Assembly: GCF_030824435.1 (NCBI RefSeq)
Contig: NZ_JAVBXS010000066.1
Coordinates: forward strand, 1 to 64,000
Direction of reading: 5' to 3'
Length of the DNA stretch: 64,000 bases
From: Rheinheimera sp.
GTDB lineage: Bacteria; Pseudomonadota; Gammaproteobacteria; Enterobacterales; Alteromonadaceae
Positions 45,101-54,277 of this stretch are shown one piece after another. Under the pieces are notes generated by a model. The model was not told the DNA's origin. It saw only the letters and a list, made by a program, of their open reading frames with translations, and did not search any database. Within the stretch, counting starts at the first letter, position 1; every line of letters starts with the position of its first letter. The translations under genes and the position numbers were made by a program.

Positions 45101-45490
45101 TTGTTTGCCGTCGATTTTAAAGTGCGCGATTACGAATGTGATATGCAGGGTATCGTCAATAACGCTGTGTATTTTAATTATCTGGAACACGCCCGCCATG
45201 AGTTTTTACACAGCAAAGGCATTGATTTTGCGGCTTTAGCGCGTGATGGTGTCAATCTGGTGGTGGTGCGCAGTGAAATGGACTACAAAGGTTCACTCAC
45301 CAGTGGCGATTTGTTTCAGGTCACTGTTGTTTATGAACAAATTTCCAAATTGCGTTTTGGTTTTCGCCAGCAGGTGGTGCGTAGCCGTGATGCTGCGGTG
45401 TTGCTGGAAGCGCTGGTGATTGGCACTGCAGTAAACGCCAGAGGCCGGCCTTTTGTGCCTGAAGCTTTAACCTTATTAAGCGGAGCCTGA
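45101..45490 (+). CDS. 4HBT acyl-CoA thioesterase (YbgC-like)
   Basis: 129 residues. TTG 45101 has AAGGAG six bases upstream. The hot-dog fold signature RDYECDMQGIVNNAVYFNYLEHARHEFL contains the catalytic Asp and following His of the YbgC/4HBT type, which hydrolyses acyl-CoA esters. VRSEMDYKGSLTSGD and LLEALVIGTAVN complete the domain. Its stop is four bases before the next gene. Confidence 0.92.
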   Translation: MFAVDFKVRDYECDMQGIVNNAVYFNYLEHARHEFLHSKGIDFAALARDGVNLVVVRSEMDYKGSLTSGDLFQVTVVYEQISKLRFGFRQQVVRSRDAAVLLEALVIGTAVNARGRPFVPEALTLLSGA

Positions 45491-45493
45491 GTT

Positions 45494-46267
45494 TTGTGGT
45501 GTTGGCGTAAAGTTAGCCGCTTGAGTCTTTGGTTATGGTTGGCTTTGTTGTTGGCCTTGCCCGCCTCAGCCAAAGACACTGTTATCGTCTGTGCTGAAGA
45601 TTTAGCTTATTACCCGCATTATGACTTTACCCCAGCCAATCAGGGCAGTTATGCCAATGATGTACTTGCACTTTTTGCCAAAAGTGCCGGACTGACACTG
45701 CACATTAAAGCGCTTCCTATTAAGAGGCTGAAAGAAAACAACGACTGCGATTTACAATATCCGGATAATCCACGTTGGCATCAGCATGAAAAAGCCCTGG
45801 GGCAGCGTTTTTACAGCAAGGCGCTGGTTGCAATTTTAGGTGCGACCCTGGTAAAACCGGCGCAACAACAACTGACGCTGGACAAAGTGCATGCTATTAG
45901 TGTGATCCGCGGTTTTGTGCCTGATCATTTGCTGGCAGTGCAGGGCGCTTATAGTTTTAAGCTGGTGGAAACTGTAAACGCTGAAGCTGCGCTGCAGATG
46001 GTGCTGAAAGGCCGGGTTGATGCCGTGGATATGGAATGGAATGTAGCCCGGCATTTATTAACAAAAATGGCGCAACCGCAGGCGCTGGTCATAGCACAAC
46101 AACTGCCACACTCTGAAGTTGCTTTTCATTTATCCAGTCAGACAAAACCAGAATTAATTCAGCAGTTTGATTTATTTTTACAGCAACAGCAGCGACAGAT
46201 TCAGGCGCTGAAACAAAAATACCGGCTGGTGGAAAGCTGGCAACAGGCCGTAGCTACACAGCCATAA
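45494..46267 (+). CDS. family-3 (PBP2) substrate-binding protein
   Basis: 257 residues. TTG 45494 lies four bases after the thioesterase stop, so they are coupled. A signal peptide (ending LPASAKD) leads to DTVIVCAEDLAYYPHYDF, the first strand of the fold, with later VDAVDMEWNVARHLL. No permease is adjacent. Ligand unknown. Confidence 0.82.
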   Translation: MWCWRKVSRLSLWLWLALLLALPASAKDTVIVCAEDLAYYPHYDFTPANQGSYANDVLALFAKSAGLTLHIKALPIKRLKENNDCDLQYPDNPRWHQHEKALGQRFYSKALVAILGATLVKPAQQQLTLDKVHAISVIRGFVPDHLLAVQGAYSFKLVETVNAEAALQMVLKGRVDAVDMEWNVARHLLTKMAQPQALVIAQQLPHSEVAFHLSSQTKPELIQQFDLFLQQQQRQIQALKQKYRLVESWQQAVATQP

Positions 46268-46400
46268 AACCGTTGGAACTGCCCCAAAAGTCACCCGCTA
46301 AGTGGTTCATAGTCAGAGCTTTATGTGATCAGCAGGCTTCTTTGCCCTTTATTCACAGCTACTAACTGCTCGCAATCATTGCTGCCAGAGTTTAGTGCCA

Positions 46401-46952
46401 TCAGTATAAGTCGGGTTGCAAAAACGGGATTAACGCCAGAATAAGCGCTTGCTGATACACGCTGCCACGGCTTAAGCGATTGCCTGTTAATAATGCAATG
46501 GCGCCACCGGCCTGTTTGATATTGTCGGTACCAAACATCTGATCCATCACATCACCAAGCTCAGCACCTTCTTGCAGTTGTGTTAAGGCTTCAGGCGGCA
46601 ACATCAGGCTGGCGGAGCGCGCCATGCCTTGTTTACCCTGATGTTCAATCAACATCCAGGCAAAGGTAAAATCACCATCAAGGCCAGCTTCAATACTGAC
46701 ATAAAAGTCGGCTGTAACCCTTTGTTTCAACGCCTGAATACGGTTTTGGGCACCTAATAAAGTTTCAGCGCTGCTCATAGGTTGGGCAGCAACACCAGAT
46801 GGCACCGCATAACCCTGCACTTCGTGGTGCTGAGTGGGGAACACTTCTGTAAAACACTGTTGTACTGCTTTTATTTTGGCAGGGTTGGCTGAAGCAACAG
46901 CAATATGCCAGTGCTGATTCATTTGATTGGCTGTGATGGTCGTGTTTGGCAT
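46401..46952 (-). CDS. yjjX: inosine/xanthosine triphosphatase YjjX
   Basis: 183 residues (173 if started at ATG 46922). VASANPAKIKAVQQCF at the N-terminus and FYVSIEAGLDGDF plus GAIALLTGNRLSRGSVYQQALILAL are the YjjX signature. The enzyme removes non-canonical purine nucleotides such as ITP and XTP from the pool. It is monocistronic. Confidence 0.93.
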   Translation of the reverse strand: MPNTTITANQMNQHWHIAVASANPAKIKAVQQCFTEVFPTQHHEVQGYAVPSGVAAQPMSSAETLLGAQNRIQALKQRVTADFYVSIEAGLDGDFTFAWMLIEHQGKQGMARSASLMLPPEALTQLQEGAELGDVMDQMFGTDNIKQAGGAIALLTGNRLSRGSVYQQALILALIPFLQPDLY

Positions 46953-47050
46953 CAGGTAAAAGTCCGGAAAAAACAGCGGCCATCATACTCCGGACTGCCA
47001 AATTTTGCCTACCTGTGGCAACGGCATTTTTACGCTGCAGCTTTTTGTGT

Positions 47051-48355
47051 TTAACCGCAAGATTGAGACAATTCGCTGACGGCCAGACGGACCTTATCAT
47101 TGCTGTCGCGAAATCCGATAAATACCGCTGCAGTATCATTGATCAGGGCATGACCGCGGTCTGACTCGGCGCTGGCCTGCTGCATACTACAAAGCGCATG
47201 TTGAGTTAAACCCAGATTGGTTTTGACCACAGTTTCAATTTCAACCGTCGACTTGCCGGTGCTGGACGCCAGATGCCTGACTTCGTCGGCGACCACCGCA
47301 AAACCACGGCCATGCTCACCGGCTCTGGCCGCTTCAATGGCTGCGTTTAATGCCAGCAAATTGGTTTGATCGGCAATACTGCGAATGGTACTGACCATGG
47401 CATAAATGGCCTGCGACTGCTCTGCCAGTTGTTGTAACAAAGTAGCGGCTTTATTCACTTCCAGGTTCACGGCGCCACTGTTATCAACACTTTGTTTCAA
47501 AAGCAACTCACCCTGGCTGAACAGTTCGGTATTTTGTTGCTGAATTTGTTGCACTGTCTGGGTTGCGCGCTGAACCGCCTGTTGTTGTTTGATCAGCGCC
47601 GTAATATCACTGGCAAACTTGATCACCTTCACCACACGCCGCTCTTCGTCAAATACCGGGTTGTAGGTGGCTTCCAGCCAAAGCGACTCGCCAGTGGCAT
47701 TTTTGCGTTCAAACTGACCGGATTTAAACTGACCTTGTTGCAGCTCTTGCCAGAAATCAGGCTGTTCAAGGTAAAATTGCGCAAAACAAAACATCCGGTG
47801 ATGTTGGCCACGGATTTGTTCCAGACTGTAACCCACAGTGGCCAGAAAATTGGCGTTGGCGTGCAGAATATGGCCATCCGGACTGAATTCGATAATAGCT
47901 TGCGATTTATGCAAAGCGGCAATAATGGCTTGTTGTTCCATCAACTGGCGCGTTTTATAACTGACGTCAGCGGCAAACTTCACCACCTTCACCACTTTGC
48001 CTTGTTGTAACACCGGGAAATAAGTGGCCTCCAGCCAGATCTTCTGGCCGGTTTTGCTCAGTCGCATAAAGGTTTGCGCCTGACTTTGTCCCATGCCAAG
48101 TTGTTGCCAGAACCGACGGTAGTCGTCACTCTGAATATGGTTATTGTCGCAAAACATACTGTGATGACGGCCACATATTTCGTCCCAGCGATAACCTACT
48201 GTTTCCAGAAAGGTGTTGTTGGCATGCAAAATGGTGCCATCCGGCATAAATTCAATCACAGCAATATGCCGTTCAATAGAGCTGATATAAAGCTGAATGG
48301 ACTGCAAGTCCTGCTGACTTTGTTGTAAGGCTATTTTCAGTTTTTGATTAAACAT
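47051..48355 (-). CDS. cytosolic PAS-PAS methyl-accepting protein, BdlA-like
   Basis: 434 residues. ATG 48355 has GGGAG and AGG just upstream. There are no membrane helices. Two PAS domains lie at about 25-140 ([20 protein letters not shown]) and 145-265 ([20 protein letters not shown]). The C-terminal part has the MCP signalling hairpin [37 protein letters not shown]. The layout and length match BdlA of Pseudomonas, a biofilm-dispersion sensor, and Aer-like soluble receptors. It likely senses redox or energy state through a PAS-bound cofactor (inference). Confidence 0.92.
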   Translation of the reverse strand: MFNQKLKIALQQSQQDLQSIQLYISSIERHIAVIEFMPDGTILHANNTFLETVGYRWDEICGRHHSMFCDNNHIQSDDYRRFWQQLGMGQSQAQTFMRLSKTGQKIWLEATYFPVLQQGKVVKVVKFAADVSYKTRQLMEQQAIIAALHKSQAIIEFSPDGHILHANANFLATVGYSLEQIRGQHHRMFCFAQFYLEQPDFWQELQQGQFKSGQFERKNATGESLWLEATYNPVFDEERRVVKVIKFASDITALIKQQQAVQRATQTVQQIQQQNTELFSQGELLLKQSVDNSGAVNLEVNKAATLLQQLAEQSQAIYAMVSTIRSIADQTNLLALNAAIEAARAGEHGRGFAVVADEVRHLASSTGKSTVEIETVVKTNLGLTQHALCSMQQASAESDRGHALINDTAAVFIGFRDSNDKVRLAVSELSQSCG

Positions 48356-48746
48356 CCTACTCTCCCTGTCTGATTGTTTTTTGAGGTGCCTTTGTTGTTT
48401 TGATATCACTGTTTTGCACAAAGTGATTGTTGTGCAATGACATAGCTCAAAAGCAAACAATGTTGAGATCAGTTCTGGCTGTGATTCACAAAGCAGGGCA
48501 CAACTTCAGGTCGGCCGGGGATGCAGAAGCAACGCCGGACACTGAGGTTAATCTGTGGTGACATTGCGCTATGGTGCAACCTGGCGACCCTTGTTTTACA
48601 ACTTTAGGCCCATGGCTTTGCGTGTTCAGCTTTTCAACTGACTTGCGAATATCGATTCTAACCATGCTTCCGGCAATAATCAGCTGCAAAATAAGCGCGG
48701 TGCTGTACATTTATGTTAACAATTTGATTTTGTTGGAAATGTTGAA

Positions 48747-48762
48747 TGTACAAAATTGTACA
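48747..48762. promoter_or_regulatory. orphan palindrome, operator-like
   Basis: TGTACAA-AA-TTGTACA is a 7-2-7 palindrome with no gene start close by. It could be a regulator site for a transcript I do not recognise. Confidence 0.35.
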
Positions 48763-48939
48763 ACATGCTTAATCAGCAGTGGTCGTCGCACTGCTGTGCA
48801 ACTTGTGACAATACTGAGACAGATGAGAATACAGAGCCAGATTGCAGCAAAAATGAAAGCGCAGCGACGCACAATTGTTGTGAGCAGCAAGGGCATAAAA
48901 ACAGCGGTTAAGTCTGTGTCAAGCGCAGGACCACAAAGC

Positions 48940-48968
48940 AAAAAGGAGCTGTATCACAGCTCCTTTTT
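48940..48968 (-). terminator. terminator of the YebC-like gene
   Basis: GGAGCTGT at 48945-48952 pairs with ACAGCTCC at 48956-48963 around ATC, with A and T tracts on both sides. It lies 41 bases past the minus-strand stop at 49009. Confidence 0.92.
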
Positions 48969-49008
48969 AATGGGCAAAACCGGCTGGTTCTGTAACAGGG
49001 CAGGACTA

Positions 49009-49710
49009 TTATCCGCCTAAACCAACATAAACCGTCTGCACGTCATCGTCGTTGTCGATGGCTTCAAGGAAAGCTTCCACTTCGGCGCGGGCTGCGTCGT
49101 CCAGGCTCATTGGGTTTTTCGGTTTGTAAATCAGCTTGGCGGAGCTGACACTAAAACCAAATTCCGGCAGTGCTTTTTGTACTAAATCCAGATCGGTAGG
49201 TTCTGTGTAAAAAATCACGCCACCTTCATCGTCCTGCTCAAAATCCTGCGCGCCGGCTTCAATAGCGGCAACTTCGACATCAGCGTCTTTATTGTCGGCA
49301 GTGGCTTCTATCGCACCTAAATAATCAAAGTCCCAGGATACTGAACCTGAGTTTCCCAGTTGTCCTTTACGGAACAAAATCCGCATACTTTGCGCTGAGC
49401 GGTTTTTATTATCGGTCAGACATTCAACGATGACCGGCACCTGATGCGGGGCAAAACCTTCATACACAACGTGTTCGTAGTTGACCGGGCCATCCAGTAA
49501 ACCCGCACCTTTTTTAATGGCACGTTCCAGTGTGTCTTTTGGCATTGAAGCTTTACGTGCTGTTTCAATGGCTAAACGCAGTTTGGAGTTCATGCTTGGA
49601 TCGGCGCCATTTTTGGCGGCCATCATAATTTCTTTGGCTAACTTGGTAAAAATACGACCTTTAGCGGCCGCAGTGTCTTGTTTGTGTTTTGCTTTCCATT
49701 GTGCGCCCAT
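49009..49710 (-). CDS. YebC/PmpR-family protein (YeeN-type)
   Basis: 233 residues from ATG 49710. The N-terminus [20 protein letters not shown] differs from classic YebC (MAGHSKW) and is nearer the YeeN branch. The core [32 protein letters not shown] and [19 protein letters not shown] are typical. Members are DNA-binding regulators or ribosome-associated factors that relieve polyproline stalling. The upstream open stretch to 49809 looks untranslated. Confidence 0.9.
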   Translation of the reverse strand: MGAQWKAKHKQDTAAAKGRIFTKLAKEIMMAAKNGADPSMNSKLRLAIETARKASMPKDTLERAIKKGAGLLDGPVNYEHVVYEGFAPHQVPVIVECLTDNKNRSAQSMRILFRKGQLGNSGSVSWDFDYLGAIEATADNKDADVEVAAIEAGAQDFEQDDEGGVIFYTEPTDLDLVQKALPEFGFSVSSAKLIYKPKNPMSLDDAARAEVEAFLEAIDNDDDVQTVYVGLGG

Positions 49711-49862
49711 GGCTACAATCTCGCTTATGCTGGCTGTGAAACGAAGAAAATCGCCGTAGTCTAGCCAAAGGGCAGTAGCGACGCAACCGCCACAGCGGGG
49801 TAGCGCCAAGTGAATAGCATTTTGTGATAAACTGCGGCCTGTTTTTTTCCGTGAGATGACGA

Positions 49863-50342
49863 ATGAATCACCTGATGTTCAGCCCCTTAAAAAAGTTGTT
49901 GTTAACCTTATTGTTAGCCAGCATTAGCCAGAGTGTGCTAGCACAAACGCCAGCTGACAATACCCAAGTCGCAGCCGCTGACAGTAAAACAGTGAGCACA
50001 ACTGTTGTTGCCACCACAGATGTGGAAGCGACGATGAAAGCCATGGCACTCCATTATAAAAAAGCCCAGGCTGCAGCTGACATCAAGCAAATGCAAAGTG
50101 AAATCAACGCTTTACAACATGAAATTGCCAAGGTACAAAGTTATCAGTTTCCGTCTGAAAAACAGCAGTTATTTCAAAAAGGCCTGAGTGAAGTCCAGCA
50201 GCAGCTGTTATTGGTGCAGCAACAGTTGCTTGATGGCAATATGGCACAAGCCAAAGAACAGCTGACACAGGTAGATTTACTTAAAAAACAATATCATAAA
50301 CAGCGTAGCCCGGGTTTCTGGCAATTGTTGTTTGGTGGTTAA
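49863..50342 (+). CDS. cytochrome b562-like periplasmic protein
   Basis: 159 residues with a signal peptide (ending SVLAQT). The mature domain aligns by eye with cytochrome b562: [18 protein letters not shown] at the start places Met58 as the axial haem ligand, four Gln-rich helices follow, and YHKQRS near the end places His145 as the second ligand. There is no CxxCH, so haem would be non-covalent. A Trp-rich C-terminal tail (GFWQLLFGG) is extra. An electron-carrier role is likely but unproven. Confidence 0.75.
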   Translation: MNHLMFSPLKKLLLTLLLASISQSVLAQTPADNTQVAAADSKTVSTTVVATTDVEATMKAMALHYKKAQAAADIKQMQSEINALQHEIAKVQSYQFPSEKQQLFQKGLSEVQQQLLLVQQQLLDGNMAQAKEQLTQVDLLKKQYHKQRSPGFWQLLFGG

Positions 50343-50363
50343 GGCAATAAGGAACAGGCAATA

Positions 50364-50747
50364 ATGAATGCTTATGTCATGGTCGCACTGGCTGCTTTTG
50401 GTATTGGTCTGGTCACAGGTAAGTTAATTTACCAACAGCCCCCGCAACTGGTGGCTGTGCCCGCTATTGCTGCTGTACCGGAAGAATATCTGGCGCCGGT
50501 TAGCACAGGCGCAACCGGTGTTGCTGAAGGTGCTGTACAACAACAGCCCGCTGCGGCTGCAACCAGCTTGAGTGAACAGTTTTTACCAAGCGCTGAAACT
50601 ACAGCTGAATTTACCTGTGACGGCCGCACTATGTGCAGCCAGATGAATTCAAGAGCAGAAGCCGAGTTTTTTATTCAGAATTGCCCGAATACGAAGATGG
50701 ATGGAAATAATGACGGTGAACCTTGTGAAAGGGACAGCCGCTGGTAG
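50364..50747 (+). CDS. Excalibur calcium-binding domain protein
   Basis: 127 residues. One N-terminal membrane helix and an Ala/Gln-rich linker precede a C-terminal Excalibur domain (about 82-124): FTCDGRTMCSQMNSRAEAEF and MDGNNDGEPCE, with its DxDxDG-like calcium loop and cysteine pairs. It begins 21 bases after the b562-like gene, so the two are likely co-transcribed. Role in the envelope unknown. Confidence 0.9.
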   Translation: MNAYVMVALAAFGIGLVTGKLIYQQPPQLVAVPAIAAVPEEYLAPVSTGATGVAEGAVQQQPAAAATSLSEQFLPSAETTAEFTCDGRTMCSQMNSRAEAEFFIQNCPNTKMDGNNDGEPCERDSRW

Positions 50748-50801
50748 CCAGTGATAAAGAAGCCGGTGTTGAAGGTATAACAGCGCAAGTGGCAAAAGGA
50801 T

Positions 50802-51251
50802 GTGATGCAAAAATTAACGCTTGGCGCCTATGTACAAAAACGCAACGGGGTGCCGATGAGTGCACCGGGTTCTTTACGCAATAATTTGTCCCGTGCTTTT
50901 GGCGCAAGTTCCTTTGCCGCTTTCTGGCGTAGCTGGAACCCGATTTTTGGTTATTATCTGGCGCGTTTTATTTTTATTCCGCTTAAAGGCTGGCTGCCGC
51001 CGTCGCTGGCGCTGATCCTGACATTTGCGCTGAGCGGTTTATTACACGATATGGTGACTATGCTGGTAAGTCGCGAACTCAGGTTGTTATTTACACCCTG
51101 GTTTGTGTTGATGGCTTGCTGGCTTTTGTTGTCGGAGCAATTAAAACTGCAATATGGCGCTTTGCCATGGTGGGGCAGGATGTCGTTAAATTTACTGCAA
51201 ATTATCACAACATTTGTAGTGGTGTGGCCTTACCGGCTTGGTGCTGGTTAG
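50802..51251 (+). CDS. short MBOAT/wax-synthase-like membrane protein
   Basis: 149 residues. SFAAFWRSWNPIFGYYLARFIFIPL followed by ALILTFALSGLLHDMVTML resembles the conserved part of wax-synthase-type membrane-bound O-acyltransferases, including the FWxxxW start and the histidine of SGLLH. The typical enzyme is two to three times longer, so this is either a minimal form or a remnant that keeps an intact frame. It follows the Excalibur gene after 54 bases. Acyl acceptor unknown. Confidence 0.65.
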   Translation: MMQKLTLGAYVQKRNGVPMSAPGSLRNNLSRAFGASSFAAFWRSWNPIFGYYLARFIFIPLKGWLPPSLALILTFALSGLLHDMVTMLVSRELRLLFTPWFVLMACWLLLSEQLKLQYGALPWWGRMSLNLLQIITTFVVVWPYRLGAG

Positions 51252-51253
51252 GT

Positions 51254-51284
51254 CAAAAACAGCAGGTTACTTAGGGTAACCTGC
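51254..51284 (-). terminator. terminator of rraB
   Basis: GCAGGTTAC at 51262-51270 pairs with GTAACCTGC at 51276-51284; on the minus strand it is followed by TGTTTTTG. It lies 19 bases past the rraB stop. Confidence 0.75.
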
Positions 51285-51302
51285 CGCAACTTTCAGTGTT
51301 TG

Positions 51303-51701
51303 TTAATGATGGTGGTGACCACAATCATCATCACAGTCTTCACCGTGTTCATCATCAAAATCGTCATCGCCGTCCTGATGTTGCATTACACCCCAGCCGT
51401 CGTTAAAACCACCAAATTTTTTGGCAAATTTGTCCAGTTCAGCTTCTTTATTGGTGATAGCGGTATGATCCGGCACCATATTGAGGCTGACAATCAGCTC
51501 CCACTGCTCTAAATCATTAAAATTCAGTTCAACTTCACCGGGTTGATCCAGCGCTGTTAACTCATTTAATGCCATTTCAGCTTTTTCTTTGTTTTTAAAT
51601 ACCAGATAAAAATCTAACGCCAGGCTTTTGCTCAGATCAACACCGGCATCAGCCAGCGCCTGCAGCATATCGCCATTACCATCATCCGGGAATTGACTCA
51701 T
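51303..51701 (-). CDS. rraB: ribonuclease E inhibitor RraB
   Basis: 132 residues. The RraB signature is seen in ADAGVDLSKSLALDFYLVF, NDLEQWELIVSLNMVPDHTAITNKEAELDKFAKKFGGFNDGWG. It binds RNase E and changes mRNA decay. The C-terminus is acidic and ends in a run of His (CDDDCGHHHH), a possible metal-binding tail that is longer than usual. Confidence 0.93.
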   Translation of the reverse strand: MSQFPDDGNGDMLQALADAGVDLSKSLALDFYLVFKNKEKAEMALNELTALDQPGEVELNFNDLEQWELIVSLNMVPDHTAITNKEAELDKFAKKFGGFNDGWGVMQHQDGDDDFDDEHGEDCDDDCGHHHH

Positions 51702-51772
51702 TTGGCACTCCGTAACACAAATTAGGGGAAAATTCTGCGCGCTAGTTTAGCAAGTTTTTAAAATGGCAGGCA

Positions 51773-52375
51773 TTAAATTCTCAGAGGAAAGGCGTTATCC
51801 GCTTGGTATTGCTGCACAAATGCCTGCAATTGTGGGAAAAACTGCAAAAAAAGCTGTTCAAACTGTGGTTGGTGTTCGGTTAAATCTGCAATACAACCGG
51901 CAAAAGTATTGGCAAAACGTAGTCTGCCAGCGATGCGGTCCAGCGCTTCGCCTATGGTATCTAGTTCGGCGTAACTGCCAAACCAGTCCTGCGGTACCAG
52001 ATAATCAACAGTGCGAGCCATAGCGGCCGGCATCAAAGGCCTGTCCTGCCACAATTGTTGGTATAAACGTGTTTTGTACAGGGCAAAAGGTTCGGCGGAA
52101 AATAACGACCAGTGTTTGACCAGATAATGGTCAAACACTAAATCCAGTGCCACGCCGGCAAAACGCCGCCTGTTTGTGGCAAACAACAGCCTGGCCTGAC
52201 GGACTTGTGGGTGCTGGTCGGTAAAACGGTCAATAGCCCTGTGCTGGGCAAGTCCTGCAGCAGTGGCTTCGGATAGCTGCTGCAACTCAACACCACGACA
52301 AAAATCACCCAATAAATTACCGATACGGGACTCGCTGCTGTCAGCGGCAAAATACAAATGGGCCAGATAGTTCAT
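51773..52375 (-). CDS. acpH: ACP phosphodiesterase AcpH
   Basis: 200 residues. MNYLAHLYFAADSSESRIGNLLGDF and LVFDHYLVKHW match AcpH, an HD-domain-like enzyme that removes the 4'-phosphopantetheine group from acyl carrier protein. The His and Asp residues of AHLY, QHRAIDRFTDQHP and DLVFDHYL are present as metal ligands. Confidence 0.93.
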   Translation of the reverse strand: MNYLAHLYFAADSSESRIGNLLGDFCRGVELQQLSEATAAGLAQHRAIDRFTDQHPQVRQARLLFATNRRRFAGVALDLVFDHYLVKHWSLFSAEPFALYKTRLYQQLWQDRPLMPAAMARTVDYLVPQDWFGSYAELDTIGEALDRIAGRLRFANTFAGCIADLTEHQPQFEQLFLQFFPQLQAFVQQYQADNAFPLRI

Positions 52376-52417
52376 AAGATGCCTTCTGTTGCTGAATAAG
52401 CGGCCATGATCAGCCTT

Positions 52418-53185
52418 TTATGGTTGGCAGCCTTTAATATAACGGCACTGATGCCGGGCGGCATAAGTCTCTATAGCTTGTTGCATCTGTGTTTTATGTG
52501 CAGAACGTGCTGATAAGACATAAAAAGTATCAATGCTGCTGAGGGCTCTGCGTTCAAACTGCGCTAACAGCGCGGCATCTTTGGCCAGTGCATAAGCGCG
52601 AAAAGGCCCGTCGTAGGTTAACAAATGTTGACTGCGCTGATGCAAAAACAGTTCGCTGGCACTGATGCTGTCGGGCAAATCTACCAAGACAAAACCACGT
52701 TGCAGCAGGCTGGCGCGTTGGCCCTGATAATCAAAACCACGAATAAGCGCCACACTATTGTCTCTTGGTGCGGCACTGGACGCTTTATGGCTGTACATCA
52801 CCAGCTGTAACTGCGAATAAGGCGGGGCAATAAACTGATGTTGGGCGTTTTGCAGCGCCGAAAGTGCTTTGGTACTTTTGATATTAATGCTGAAATCCAG
52901 TTCACCGGTGTCGAGCAGCAGATACATGCGGGCCGGAGTCACACAGACGGCTTCAATCTCAATCTGGTGTTGGGCAAAAATCTGGCGGGTTAATTCAAAA
53001 CCAGGACCGCCACAACTTTGGCCATCCGGGCTTACCACAAAATCAGGCGGAAAGTTATGTAAACCCATTTTTAGATGCAAAGGGGTGGCTGCAGTTGCTG
53101 GTAAAGGGCGCCACAACAGACAAAGCAGCACAACACCGGCTGACAACAACACAGATTTTGCCAATATAGGCGTTCTGGCCAACAT
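52418..53185 (-). CDS. family-3 (PBP2) substrate-binding protein
   Basis: 255 residues with a signal peptide (ending LPATAAT). LKMGLHNFPPDFVVSPDGQSCGGPGFELTRQIFAQH is the typical opening of the fold, with ligand-binding strand LDTGELDFSINIKST. No permease is adjacent. The third lone protein of this type in 11 kb. Confidence 0.8.
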   Translation of the reverse strand: MLARTPILAKSVLLSAGVVLLCLLWRPLPATAATPLHLKMGLHNFPPDFVVSPDGQSCGGPGFELTRQIFAQHQIEIEAVCVTPARMYLLLDTGELDFSINIKSTKALSALQNAQHQFIAPPYSQLQLVMYSHKASSAAPRDNSVALIRGFDYQGQRASLLQRGFVLVDLPDSISASELFLHQRSQHLLTYDGPFRAYALAKDAALLAQFERRALSSIDTFYVLSARSAHKTQMQQAIETYAARHQCRYIKGCQP

Positions 53186-53239
53186 AATACCACCCGATTC
53201 TACTGCAGCCTCTGAGTATGAAAAGGCTGCAGCCGACTT

Positions 53240-54100
53240 TCAAGCCTTTTGTGCAGGCCTTGCTAACAATGTTTGGGCTATACCACAACACAAAATCAGC
53301 AGCACGCCGGCAAGTTGTAATAAATTCAGATTTTCGTGGAATAACAACCAACCGGCAAGTATCACAGCTGCTGGTTCAATATATGCCAAAGTGCCATACA
53401 CCCGGGTTGGCAGATGTTGTAGTGCTGTTAAAGCCCATAAAATGGCTAAAAAACCCGGAAAAATGCCTGCCAGCAAAATCCAGGGCAGATCAGCGGCGAC
53501 TGGCAACTTTGCTTCGGCTAAAAAAGGCAGCACACAACAGGCGCCAATGGCCAGTTGGTAAAAAGTGCGTTGATATAACGACTGTGCCGGATCTGGTTTT
53601 CTGTTCAGCAATAAAAAAGCACTGTAGGCCAGTAGGGACAACACACCATAAACAAAACCCGGCAGCTGGGCCGGTGTCAGCGCCAGATCCAGTTTAAATT
53701 GTTGCATCATGGCAAAACCCAGCATGGCAAAAATAATACATAAGCTGCTGGCGCTGTTTAGTTTTTCGCCAAAAAGCCAGTGGGCGGCCAGACTGGTAAG
53801 CGGCGGTGCCAGATAGACCAGCATAATGGCGTTGGCCAGACTGATGCTGTGAATGGCCAGCAAAAAACACAACATAAAACTGGCCAGCAGGATGCCGTTA
53901 AGCAGCACATGCCAGTCAGGTCTGGTTTTGAGCAGTTTGAGTTCACCACGGCTGAGCAGCAACAGTGCCAGGCAAAAAGCACCCACAAAAAGACGGTAAA
54001 AGGTGAGCTCGGCAGCACCAAGCCCGGAGTAACGCGCGATAATGCCACTGCTGGCCATACAAAGGGCTGAAAGCAGCGCCAGTACTACATAAAAGTTCAC
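53240..54100 (-). CDS. DMT-superfamily (EamA) transporter
   Basis: 286 residues, ten membrane helices in two EamA repeats: SALCMASSGIIARYSGLGAAELTFYRLFVGA in the first half, GVLSLLAYSAFLLLNRK starting the second, and AYIEPAAVILAGWLLFHE as the usual conserved helix near the end. Inner-membrane metabolite exporter; substrate unknown. Confidence 0.92.
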   Translation of the reverse strand: MNFYVVLALLSALCMASSGIIARYSGLGAAELTFYRLFVGAFCLALLLLSRGELKLLKTRPDWHVLLNGILLASFMLCFLLAIHSISLANAIMLVYLAPPLTSLAAHWLFGEKLNSASSLCIIFAMLGFAMMQQFKLDLALTPAQLPGFVYGVLSLLAYSAFLLLNRKPDPAQSLYQRTFYQLAIGACCVLPFLAEAKLPVAADLPWILLAGIFPGFLAILWALTALQHLPTRVYGTLAYIEPAAVILAGWLLFHENLNLLQLAGVLLILCCGIAQTLLARPAQKA

Positions 54101-54277
54101 ATCTGTTCCTTGGTTGGCGCTGCCATTACTGCGGCGTTTTATGGGTTTATTCTGCTGTGGCAGGGCGCATTTAAAAGCCTGTCGACGGTTTTTTTGCTGC
54201 TATTGCCTCTGTGCTGTGCGGCAACCCAAGTGCAAAGCCTGTTGAGCGTACTCAGCAGGCTTTGCTGCAGCTTGTGT

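Larger units (their letters stand above)
48356..49008. other. intergenic region, 650 bases
   Basis: It has a perfect palindrome TGTACAA-AA-TTGTACA at 48747-48762 and a terminator near 48955. An open frame at 48571-49020 overlaps the terminator and has no family features. No other structure seen. Confidence 0.45.

Noticed and set aside
48571-49020. 149-codon plus-strand open frame
   Set aside because: It runs through a strong hairpin terminator and into the end of the YebC-like gene; its sequence has no family pattern.
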